From: Phytopythium helicoides
Taxonomy: Eukaryota; Oomycota; Peronosporomycetes; Pythiales; Pythiaceae
DNA: 64,000 bases
Direction of reading: 5' to 3'
Assembly (NCBI GenBank): GCA_024867545.1
Contig: JANFNE010000064.1
Coordinates: 44,882-108,881, forward strand
Below are positions 55,539 to 64,000 of the stretch, one piece after another (the first letter of the stretch is position 1; every line of letters begins with the position of its first letter). The notes beneath the pieces were generated by a model. That model ran no database searches. It saw only the letters and a program-made list of their open reading frames with translations, and was not told the DNA's origin. Made by a program: the position numbers and the translations under genes.

Positions 55539-56815
55539 CTAAACCAGACATCCGTAGTCGGGAGAGATCTGGAGGAAGACGTCGTCAAAGAAGCGCTCAC
55601 TGTTGTAGTCGATATGCCCACTAGGCTCGGTAAACCCGTCGTGGTCTCCGTCTCGGAGCTGACGAACCTCTTCAAACCGGAAATCAGCAACCAGAAAATC
55701 GTTTGAGGCTGTGCTGCCAGCAGGAGGCACGATCAACGGGGCTGAGCTCTGCTCGTCACGTCCATCCTGTTCTCTAGCGTTTGGAGTCGTGGTCTTAGCA
55801 CCATTGAGCGTGTCCATAGTTCCCATGAGGTCCTCGTTGAAGTAGTAGCTGTCAGGCCACCCAAAGACGATCTTGCTGCTTGCCCCCGTACTGGCGGCAC
55901 TCACGTTGGCTGCTGTCTGGCCCGAGTAGAACGCAGAATATGCTGCAGCAGATAGCTGAACCGGGACCTGGTTGCTATGGTATGCCTGACCGAACATAAT
56001 CAACATTAGGTTTCCACACTGATCACGTCGAACCCGATAAATGCACTCACCGTTTGCCGGCGAAACGTGCGAAGGTGCGATGGCGCATTCGACATCGCCA
56101 TCATGAACTCGCGCTGACTCTCTGCCGCGCGGAGGGCGTTGCTGCTGCTGTCTGGCTCGACAAAGCACGACCGCGGCGACGAGTACGGTGAGTCGCTGTC
56201 CGCATCGTCATCGTCGTCGTCCATGTCGTTCTCGCCGTCATCGAACGGAGCGGAGACATTGAGCCTTCCTGAGGGGTCGATGCCTGCGTAGCAAATCGAC
56301 ATGGTCAGCCACATGAGATCTTCCCTTCGCGCCTGTTTGCTCTGCAACGCACCATAGGTTTCAGGAGACAGCAGCGTCTTGAGCTGCTTCTGGTATGCCG
56401 TCATCTGCCTCTGCTGCTTGTCGGTGAGACCGCCGCTGACCCCGGCGATTCCCTCTGCAGCCGCCTGTTCCTGCGTTCGCGAGAGCTCCTGCAGCGACCG
56501 CTTGAGGCTTCGCACCTTCCTGTACGGCCAGTGGCGGATTCCGATCGCCCTGCAGCGCTTCTTGAAGGCCGTGGCGCGCACGCCGAACTTCTCGGCCGCA
56601 GCCTTGAGCGGCAGGTGGAAGTGCTTGCTGAAATCCTCAAAGTTGCACGTGTGGCCCATGGGCGACGACATTCCTCCGGTAATGGGGTTCTTGAGCGCAG
56701 GCGAGTGCAGCCCCGCGTGGGCCGCCACGACGCTCGGACTCTGCATGTACTCGTCCTCAAACTCTGGCAGCGCCTGCAAGTCGAGCGGAGAGAGTCTGGT
56801 ACTTTGCTTGGGCAT
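55539..56815 (-). CDS. RWP-RK domain transcription factor
   Basis: Exon 1 is 56815-56051, the intron 56050-55986 (GTGAGT donor, GTCAG acceptor) and exon 2 55985-55539; 403 aa. The RWP-RK domain is at about residues 58-108: FSKHFHLPLKAAAEKFGVRA, TAFKKRCRAIGI, then RHWPYRKVRSL, where the namesake RWPxRK reads RHWPYRK. RWP-RK proteins bind DNA and in plants and algae act in nitrogen response and gametogenesis; oomycetes have their own set with unknown targets. After the domain there is a Gln/Glu-rich helix, then an acidic run (DDGENDMDDDDDDADSD) that could be an activation region. The C-terminal half is otherwise unfamiliar. Confidence 0.9.
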
Positions 56816-58002
56816 GTTTCTTGTCTAGAGAATTTCTTGTCTTGTCTTCCTTTTCTTCTTCGGTGTCTTTAGCGGGAGCTTCTTGGACTGGGGAGCCTGT
56901 ACGTAGAGCTGGGGAAGCTCGGATTCTCGGAGGCAACCCACCGTTGGTGGCGAAGCTGGGAGATCAGGAACTGGCGGCTGCTTGAGCTTCACCCACGTAT
57001 CACCTCGTTGTATGGAGCATCTCCGCCGGCAGACGAAAAGATCGAATTTCGATTTTTTTGTTGGGGAAAAAGCGCAGAAGCGCGGCGGGTGGATACTCGG
57101 CGCCAGTGAAAATTGGCGGCATACAAATTTGTAGATAGTGACGCAGATCCTGAAAAGAAGCTGGCATTTCGATGCGTTGGCTTGGACAAAGTATGGGGAG
57201 CGGAAATCCCAGTGAAAGACGAAGCTCTCGCTCTCGAAACCGCATGATCGGGCGATGGGCGAAGGACAGGCGGAAAAGCTGCAGGCTGGTGCAGCAGGCG
57301 GCATGATGAGGCAAAAGATATCGCGGCGCAGCACCTTTCGCTGCGGGTCTCATTGGTGCAAGAGAGCGATCCAGGAGCACTGGTGCCAGCTCCACGTATT
57401 TGAAGTTGCCCTCGAGCGGATGGTCCGCTTTGATGCGCAAGAGGGAGCATGGACCAAGATGTACTACCATGTCGAGTGTGTGCGTGGGGGAAGTTGACCT
57501 TGGTGTGTGGATATCTTTTGACGAGCAATCGGGACCAATGACGACTGGCAGACGGAACCAAGGTGGCATGGAGAAAGGTATAGACACGCGGAGTGAGTCT
57601 GTCCATCGAATCGTGTTGCTTGCCCTCCAAACCATTACCCACCACACATTCAGCAACCAGTGTGCTTGTTGGCTTTCTTTCGACATCTCGCACGGTACTA
57701 CGACCAGGTAAGCATGGATTTTACAGCCGCACTTCTCATTTAGAAGAGGGCTGTCGTGCATTTGTATTTGCGCAGCAAGCATCAAGAGATTCTGCTTTCT
57801 CCTGCGGTCATCTGCACACCACAGACTCTCAACGGCTCTGTGGCGCGGTAACACATTCCACCAAGCGTTTTCAATTGAATATTTACAATTGGGGTTGAAG
57901 TTGAACTGTTGGTGTCATGAGGTTCCCAATCCTGTTCAAGAAAAGAATCAAATGAAAAATGGCCAAGCACCTGTGAGGTGCACAGATTTCTTTGTGGTAG
58001 TG
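56816..58002. other. Unresolved 1.2-kb stretch
   Basis: No gene could be fixed here. Overlapping open frames exist on the minus strand (57854-57000, and 57334-56825, which ends in a basic tail LKTPKKKRKTRQEIL) and one on the plus strand (57255-57497). None has a recognisable domain. The minus 57334-56825 end looks most protein-like. The region must also contain the RWP-RK promoter. Confidence 0.3.
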
Positions 58003-59481
58003 TTATCCGCTACTTGATAATCCTGCCACGTCCGAGAGCAGTCTTGCAACTTCGTCAGGCGATATTGCATCCCCAGTTAGCAGCGGATCTCCTCTCCCTT
58101 TGCCTGATGCCGAGTTGCGGATCGGGAACGCTTTTGCTGTGAGCAAGTTCAGAAGCCGTTCTTTCTCCAGCAGGCGATCGATAAGCCGCTGTCGCTCTTG
58201 AGAGGACAGTCTGTTATCTAAATTACTGGGTGGTCTCTTGAGTGCACTTGAAACAAGTGTGCTTGTGCTATTTGATCCGCCCATGACATTTGGGAGCATT
58301 TGCTGAGCTCCACTCTGCTGATTCGAGACTGCCGTGATCTCACTTCGAACATCTTGAATGCATTCCTTCAGAATAACCTCGAGCTCGGTCCGGTTCTGAA
58401 GCTCGAGCTTGTATGCTGTTCGAACTTGCAGCAGATTGCGTCGCTCGACTTCAAGCAGGCGCTTCAACCTCTTGATAATCTCTTTGTACCGATTGTCACT
58501 CTCAGCCAGGCCAGCCATCGTGACAGCGCCATTTGCAGTATTTACAGCCGCAGAGGCCATGTAGTTGATCCCCATTGCCGTGTTTGGTCGAGAGTTAACA
58601 GCATTCATACCTGTATGAACCTTTGGCAGTGCTCCCATCGATGATGCGGGTGCGAGACTTTGATGGAGGTGGCCGCCGACTTCGTCCTTTACCTGCTCGA
58701 GCTGTCTTCGAATCGCTTCGTATTCGTTGCGGAGAGTCACATTGTCTTTCTTGACATTCACGAGCTGCTTCACGAGAAACTCGCGATCACTCTCTTGCGT
58801 CGAGAACTGAGTCTTGAGGCGTTGATTCTCTCGAGTAAGGCTTTGGTTTAGACGGTCCAGTCGATCTGCTAGTTCCTTGGTCCATTCAACCTCCGTCTCA
58901 AGCTGCTTGCTTTTCTCGATCCACGCCGACGCACCGTCATCAGTTTTGTTCTTTTCAGACTCGAGCTCCTCTTGGACGCTATACAACCTTGCTCGGAACG
59001 CACGAAGCAAGTCCTTTTCTTGTTCTTGTAGGATCTTGGCTGTTCGGTCCTGGACTTGGTCAACACTTGCCAGAATCGAGTGATGCAGCTGCCGTATTCG
59101 ATCCATCGACGCATCGAGCGCGCTCTCTTTGCTCTTTTTGGCACGCGAGTCTGACAGCTGTGCCTCCAGCTCTCCGATGCGAACTTTGTACTGCCTCTCT
59201 CGCCTGACGTAGCTCTCCTGCAAGCTCAAGAGAGAGAGTTTAGACTCTATAACACCACATTAGCTGAGTGAAGGAGGCAGTACCTGTCGTCGTGCAAGTT
59301 CCTCCTGTAGCTGCGCAATGAGATCTTTTTGGTCCAGCAGGTTTCCTCGCTCATCGCGCTCAAGCGTGAGCACAGATGCTGGCGACGCAGTCAATGCGCT
59401 TGCAGCTGCTGCAGCAGTCGGGGATGACAGCCCAGCTGTCGAATTGACAGCGTTTTGCTCGGCAACGGCACTCAGACCCAT
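58003..59481 (-). CDS. Long coiled-coil protein, uncharacterised
   Basis: Exon 1 is 59481-59284 (66 aa), the intron 59283-59218 (GTACTG donor, TTGCAG acceptor) and exon 2 59217-58003; 470 aa. An Ala/Ser-rich N-terminus is followed by an almost continuous coiled coil from about residue 50 to 230 (LIAQLQEELARRQESYVRRER, QEKDLLRAFRARLYSVQEEL, LDRLNQSLTRENQRLKTQ), a Gly/Ala/Asn linker, and a second coiled coil (RYKEIIKRLKRLLEVERRNLL). The C-terminus is Ser/Gly-rich. The composition fits a centrosomal or basal-body structural protein, but I cannot name the family. It sits between alpha-tubulin genes, which may be chance. Confidence 0.75.
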
Positions 59482-59804
59482 GATTTTGGCACGGAACTTT
59501 GGAGTTCCATCGTCTGGCTGGACACAGAGCTCAGATGATCTGTAGCAGACATCGAGTTGGTGCGTATGGAGGAGGATTTCGCTGTACCTTCCGCCCGCCA
59601 GGCGTTGGCGACCGACCCAGCTTCATGGCAATGCCCACTTAAGAAGCAGCTAAGTCCTTTTGCGATCTATCTTTATCAATAGTCACTCCGCGAACTCACT
59701 CAATCCTCTGAGATTACCAGCTAGCTTATGCTAAATCTCAAGCAGCGACTTCTGCAACAACGAAGCAGATCATCGGCATCACACAGCAGCGAAACCTAGA
59801 GAAC
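59482..59804. other. Intergenic region
   Basis: 323 bp: the promoter of the coiled-coil gene and the 3' flank of alpha-tubulin 3, which is not homologous to the 3' flank of copy 1. No gene. Confidence 0.4.
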
Positions 59805-61157
59805 TTAGTACTCCTCGCCGAACTCCTCGTCCTCACCCTCGGCCGTCTCCGCGCTCACCTCCTCGTAGTCCTTCTCCAGAGCAGCCAAGTCCTCACGAGC
59901 CTCCGAGAACTCGCCCTCCTCCATACCCTCGCCAACGTACCAGTGCACGAACGCACGCTTCGCGTACATCAGATCGAACTTGTGGTCGATGCGAGAGAAC
60001 ACCTCCGCAATCGCGCTCGTGTTCGAGATCATGCACACCGCACGCTGCACGCGGGCCAGGTCGCCGCCAGGCACCACCGTCGGCGGCTGGTAGTTGATGC
60101 CGCACTTGAAACCGGTCGGGCACCAGTCCACAAACTGGATCGTGCGCTTCGTCTTGATCGTCGCCACAGCAGCGTTCACGTCCTTCGGCACCACGTCGCC
60201 GCGGTACATGAGGCACGTCGCCATGTACTTGCCGTGGCGAGGGTCGCACTTTGCCATCATCGACGCAGGCTCGAACGCGCTGTTCGTGATCTCCGCCACC
60301 GACAGCTGCTCGTGGTACGCCTTCTCGGCCGAAATCACCGGCGCGTACGAGCTCAGCATGAAGTGGATGCGCGGGTACGGCACCAGGTTGGTCTGGAACT
60401 CGGTGATATCCACGTTGAGCGAGCCGTCGAAGCGCAGCGAGGTCGTGAGCGACGAGATGACCTGCGCGATCAGACGGTTGAGGTTCGTGTAGGTCGGGCG
60501 CTCAATGTCGAGCGAGCGGCGGCAAATGTCGTAGATGGCCTCGTTGTCCAGCATGACGGCGACGTCCGTGTGCTCAAGCAGCGAGTGCGTGGACAGAACC
60601 GAGTTGTACGGCTCCACAATGGCCGACGACACGAGCGGCGACGGGTAGATGGTGAATCCGAGCTTGCTCTTGCGGCCGTAGTCGACCGACAGGCGCTCGA
60701 GCAGCAGCGATCCGAGGCCCGATCCGGTGCCGCCGCCCACGGCGTTGAAGACCATGAACCCCTGCAGACCGGTGCAGTTGTCCGCAAGCTTGCGCACGCG
60801 GTCGAGCACCGAGTCGACGATCTCCTTGCCGATCGTGTAGTGTCCGCGCGCGTAGTTGTTGGCGGCGTCCTCCTTGCCCGAGATGATCTGCTCCGGGTGG
60901 TAGAGCTGGCGGTAGGCGCCCGTGCGCACCTCATCGCAGACCGTGGGCTCCAGGTCCACGAGCACGGCGCGCGGCACGTGCTTGCCGGCGCCCGTCTCAC
61001 TGAAAAAGGTCGAGAACGAGTCGTCTCCGCCCATGGTCGAGTCGCCGGGCATGGTGCCGTCCGGCTGGATGCCGTGCTCCAGGCAGTACAGCTCCCAGCA
61101 CGAGTTGCCCAGCTGGATGCCGCCCTGGCCCAGGTGGATCGACAGGATTTCGCGCAT
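59805..61157 (-). CDS. Alpha-tubulin, copy 3 (no K40)
   Basis: 450 aa. By eye the protein is the same as copy 1, including Ser40 (PGDSTMGG), GGGTGSG and the EEFGEEY end; DNA differences are silent third-position changes. The ATG is at 61157, with the same upstream pyrimidine/purine tract and initiator-like word. Two equal genes in inverted orientation would raise alpha-tubulin dosage. Confidence 0.97.
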   Translation of the reverse strand: MREILSIHLGQGGIQLGNSCWELYCLEHGIQPDGTMPGDSTMGGDDSFSTFFSETGAGKHVPRAVLVDLEPTVCDEVRTGAYRQLYHPEQIISGKEDAANNYARGHYTIGKEIVDSVLDRVRKLADNCTGLQGFMVFNAVGGGTGSGLGSLLLERLSVDYGRKSKLGFTIYPSPLVSSAIVEPYNSVLSTHSLLEHTDVAVMLDNEAIYDICRRSLDIERPTYTNLNRLIAQVISSLTTSLRFDGSLNVDITEFQTNLVPYPRIHFMLSSYAPVISAEKAYHEQLSVAEITNSAFEPASMMAKCDPRHGKYMATCLMYRGDVVPKDVNAAVATIKTKRTIQFVDWCPTGFKCGINYQPPTVVPGGDLARVQRAVCMISNTSAIAEVFSRIDHKFDLMYAKRAFVHWYVGEGMEEGEFSEAREDLAALEKDYEEVSAETAEGEDEEFGEEY

Positions 61158-61622
61158 GGCTCTTGGCGTCTGGAAAGGCTCGGCGCGGGGCTTGGCGGGG
61201 CTTGACGGCCGACAGGAAGCGATGTGAGGGCGCTTGCTGGCGGCGGCGACTTGGCGAATGACGAGAAGGGGGCGGCGCGGGTGGGACGCGGCGGGACGCA
61301 CGTTAACGCCCGTTAACGCCCGCGATTTGCAAGTTTGAAACGCGGGGTGACTGGAGGTTTGTAGGGGGGAGAGGGAGAGGGCGGGAGGGGCGTTGGAGGG
61401 GGTTGGAGGGGGTTAGAGAGTGTGGTGGTGGAGAACAAGCGCGGGATTGGCGGATGGACCTCGAGCGGAGACTGCGGATTGGTGGAAAAGGAGAAAAAAA
61501 CACCAGGATGCGAGTCAATGACACCTCGATCTTCAAGAGACGTTGAACGTCCTCGACGTCAACGGACGAGCACTTGCAGTTTGTATTCGACCATCGTCCT
61601 GCTGCTTCTATCGGATTGACAC
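61158..61622 (-). promoter_or_regulatory. Alpha-tubulin 3 promoter/leader
   Basis: Inverted copy of 51601-52064 with about one indel. It keeps the gttaacgccc tandem (61297-61320), the purine-rich top strand (about 61355-61500) and the initiator-like word at 61261-61256, again 104 bp before the ATG. Confidence 0.45.
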
Positions 61623-62297
61623 TTACCGCTTCTGGTGGTTCACGAACCGCTGCGCCAACAGCTTGAGCAGCAGGAACCCCGTGATGAAGGCGATCTGCAC
61701 GCCAAAGTTGAGCGCCAGCTCGCTGTGCTTGGTCAGGAACACTTGCTCCACGTACTCCTTGACCGTCAGGCCCTCGTATCCCATCGGTGCCTCGTTCAGG
61801 ACTTGGCATCCCAAGTGCGAGTCGGATCCGTTCCCATCAGCTTCCGGACAGTCGGCGAACACGAGAGCAGAGAAGACGCCCATCGAGTACTTGTGCGGAG
61901 CGATGTGGTACAGCCATTTGTAGCCACTGGGGATGGCACTCCCCGGCGGGTTGAACCCCATGAAGAGCACCAGGATCGAGATGATCAAGACGCCGAGGAT
62001 CATGGCGACCTCGAGGCTGGGCAAGGCGTACACAAACACTTGACCCATATAAGTCTGCGACAAGATGAGCAGCGTGTTGTTGATCCAGTAGAGCACGCCG
62101 GTCGTGAACCCCGTGAAGCCGACCATGGGGAAGAAAATCACGGTGAAGAGCAGTGAGCTCGCCAGTGCATACGGAATCTCGACGAGCGTCTCGGCCAGGA
62201 AGTACCACACAGCATTGTACGACTGCGCAGCGCGTTCGCGGTAAAACGACGCGCGTTGCTGCGAGGAAATCGGCATGACGCTGTTGAACGGGATCAT
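61623..62297 (-). pseudogene. PDR ABC transporter, 3' fragment only
   Basis: 225 codons equivalent to the last part of the transporter at 50926-51600 (IPFNSVMPISSQQRASFYRER to [12 protein letters not shown]), i.e. the end of TMD2. There are a few changes (FVYALPS for FAYALPS; VLNEAP for VLDEAP). Both nucleotide-binding domains are absent; beyond 62311 the sequence is unrelated. It is a duplication-truncated fragment, although its own frame is intact. Confidence 0.9.
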
Positions 62298-62304
62298 GCC
62301 GTTG

Positions 62305-62404
62305 AATAGCGAGTCGCTATTAGCGACGAAATGATGAGAGAAAGAAAAACCGGTATTTATCCTATACCGGTGGTCCTTGAAACTATACCGATGCGCATCG
62401 GTAT
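62305..62404. repeat. Three palindromes at the inverted-duplication breakpoint
   Basis: In 100 bp: aatagcga-g-tcgctatt (62305-62321), accggtat-7 nt-ataccggt (62349-62371) and a perfect 20-bp palindrome ataccgatgcgcatcggtat (62385-62404). The first overlaps the end of the right arm. They may be a cause or product of the rearrangement, or regulatory sites of the GMC gene. Confidence 0.7.
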
Positions 62405-62542
62405 CCTGACGTCAGCCTGCATGTCTCTGTGCCGCTTCTATTTTCTATGTGGCGCACGTGAATCGCCGCAAGTTGAAGGGTCCGGCCATTACCAGCCAGC
62501 AGGTGCGCCAAAGCAGCCCGCCAGTACGGAAAGAGCGGCGCG

Positions 62543-64000
62543 ATGGGCCGAACGGCGGGCGGCAGTGAGCGCGACGCGCTGCTCGGAGAGCGCGGGGGCC
62601 GCGCGGCGTCGGTGGGCGGCCGCGTGTGCGGCTGGTGCTCGAGCACGCGGCGCGTGGTGGCGCTCTCGCTGTTCGTGGGCGCGTGCGTCATCTTCGCGGC
62701 CTACCGGAGCGCCAGGCAGGCTGGTGCGGTGATTGCGGCCGTGGAAGTGCTTCCAGAGACGGTAGATGGAGGATTTGTGGGTGGTGGAGGGGTGGAATGG
62801 TGTGCTGATGTGGTTTTTTTTTTTTTGTTGGACGGCAGTATGATGCGATTGTGGTGGGAGGCGGCCCGGCGGGGTCCGTGATGGCCAAGCTGCTCTCGGA
62901 CGACAAGTGGCGACGCGTGCTGCTGGTGGAGGCGGGAGATGCGTCCCAGGCAGAGCTGGGAGGGAAGGTCCGTGCTGCGGATTGGCGTGTGGATTGCGAG
63001 GGTGGACCCCTGGATGGTTGGCTGATGGAGAATGTCCCGTGGAGCAGCTTGCGGTGCCGTCGCCGCAGAACGTGCACGGACTCACCATGTATGACATCCC
63101 GTTCTTCTGGACGAGCGTTGCAAATGTGCCATCGGTGCACTGGGACTACCCGGACGTGAACATTGCCAAGGCGCTCGGAGGCTGCGGCATCCACAACGCC
63201 ATGTTGTACGGTGCGTACGGCGCAATCTGGAGATCCTAGCGACTTGATGACGCCAGGCTAACGCTTAAATTCGCGGCAGTTCGAGCGCTTCCGACCGACA
63301 TTGAAAAGTGGAACATGGATGGCTGGTCGTGGGAGAAAACGCTCGACCTATACCTGCAGATGGAGGACTACTACGGAGCCGAGTCGAGCTTCCACAGCAC
63401 GCTCGGATTCGTGCGCACAAGCCCACCGACATTCATCGACGACATCTCAAAAGCTTTTCTTGGCGCGTGCGAGAAGGTCGGAATCCCCATCACACAGGAT
63501 TTCAACGCTCCAGGCGGAAGATACGGGGCTGGCTACTACAACTTCAACACGAGAGATGGTGTACGTGAGAGCGTTGCAAGGACATTCCTTGGACCAATTC
63601 TTCGCGGCAACGACTCGAGCTCGACTCGTGACAACTTCCACCTCATGCTAAACACAACTGTCGAGGTGCGTAACAAATCGGATCGTATTGATCCATGCGC
63701 TTGACTAACTTCTGGAGCTGGTTCTATCACTTTTCAGAAAGTTACGATTGGTGACGATTTTACGGCGGACGGCCTTCAGGTTCGATTTGCCAATGGAAGC
63801 CGCCGAGTCATTCAGCTAGCTGCAAACGGCACGATTGTGCTGACTGCTGGCGCCATCAATACGCCAAAGATTTTGATGCAATCGGGTATTGGCGACGGAG
63901 ACGTCCTCAACTCTCAGGGAATTCCAACCAAGAAACACCTTCCACGAGTTGGCATGAACCTGCAGGACCACCCTGTGCTTGGCGTGACTTTTGAATCGAT
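62543..64000 (+). CDS. GMC-family FAD oxidoreductase, 5' part (runs off window)
   Basis: Proposed exons: 62543-62728, 62839-62967, 63045-63210, 63280-63665 and 63738 to the edge. A membrane segment near residues 39-57 (VVALSLFVGACVIFAAYRS) after a basic stretch suggests a type II membrane anchor. The FAD motif YDAIVVGGGPAGSVMAKLL starts exon 2. HNAMLYVRALPTDIEKW across the exon 3/4 splice matches the GMC pattern NAMxYxRG/A. GMC signature 2 is in LTAGAINTPKILMQSGIG, then VGMNLQDHPVLGV. The family oxidises alcohols, sugars or choline. The catalytic His pair lies beyond the window, so the substrate is open. The acceptor of exon 3 (63044 or 63047) is uncertain. Confidence 0.85.

Larger units (their letters stand above)
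59805..62311. repeat. Inverted duplication, right arm (2.5 kb)
   Basis: Reverse-complement copy of 50912-53417: alpha-tubulin, its promoter and the 3' end of the ABC transporter. The outer end lies inside the transporter gene and abuts a set of palindromes (62305-62404). Confidence 0.95.

Noticed and set aside
59943..61205. 420-codon plus-strand frame opposite alpha-tubulin copy 3 (and its mirror at 52017-53465)
   Set aside because: Complement of highly biased tubulin codons; Arg/His/Val-rich and without domains.

Overview
The window is protist nuclear DNA, most probably from an oomycete (Peronosporales/Pythiales type). This is inferred from several signs together: dense genes 100-600 bp apart, short GT-AG introns (about 55-110 nt, often with GTGCGT/GTACGT/GTGAGT donors), strong GC bias in third codon positions of conserved genes, a PDR-type ABC transporter, a RWP-RK factor, an HPPK-DHPS fusion, and several bacterial-like metabolic genes. 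No prokaryotic operon signals, CRISPR array, rRNA or convincing tRNA was seen. Intron positions were worked out by eye from frame and GT-AG signals; for most multi-exon genes the summed exons give an open frame that is a multiple of three.

Layout. 1-7.6 kb (all minus): the 5' part of a caprin-like coiled-coil gene, a large GBF1/GNOM-type ARF-GEF with one in-frame TAG near its 3' end, and a LYC1-like GNAT acetyltransferase. 7.9-32.3 kb: a tandem triplication of a ~7.8-8.2 kb block. Each unit carries an F-box/TBC Rab-GAP gene (+), a coiled-coil gene (+), an MtaD-like amidohydrolase (+) and a secretory lipase (-). Only the first TBC copy has its native 5' exons; copies 2 and 3 have a chimeric first exon made at the duplication junction. 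The coiled-coil gene of copy 1 is broken. The amidohydrolase of copy 3 has a predicted mitochondrial presequence that copies 1 and 2 have lost, and their catalytic N-terminal half comes from a divergent sequence.

32.3-47.1 kb: an alcohol-dehydrogenase remnant inside an inverted repeat, a DHHC palmitoyltransferase, a bromodomain protein, an AT-rich hairpin element, the folate gene HPPK-DHPS (7 exons), an EF-hand coiled-coil gene, a possible small secreted protein, a peroxisomal D-amino-acid oxidase, two tandem HTATIP2/TIP30-like reductases sharing a 30-nt micro-exon, an S66 LD-carboxypeptidase-like gene and a PX-domain protein. 47.4-62.3 kb: a PDR ABC transporter with a frameshift, then three alpha-tubulin genes. 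The first tubulin and the 3' end of the transporter form a 2.5-kb arm repeated in inverted orientation at 59.8-62.3 kb. Between the arms lie a second, mosaic alpha-tubulin, a RWP-RK gene, an unresolved 1.2-kb stretch and a long coiled-coil gene. All three alpha-tubulins lack the K40 acetylation residue. 62.5-64 kb: the 5' part of a GMC oxidoreductase, which runs off the window.

The main theme is recent local duplication and gene conversion: a direct triplication and a separate inverted duplication, both with junction sequences, mosaic copies and decaying members. The genes do not form one pathway; the triplicated block is the best candidate for a locus under active copy-number change.
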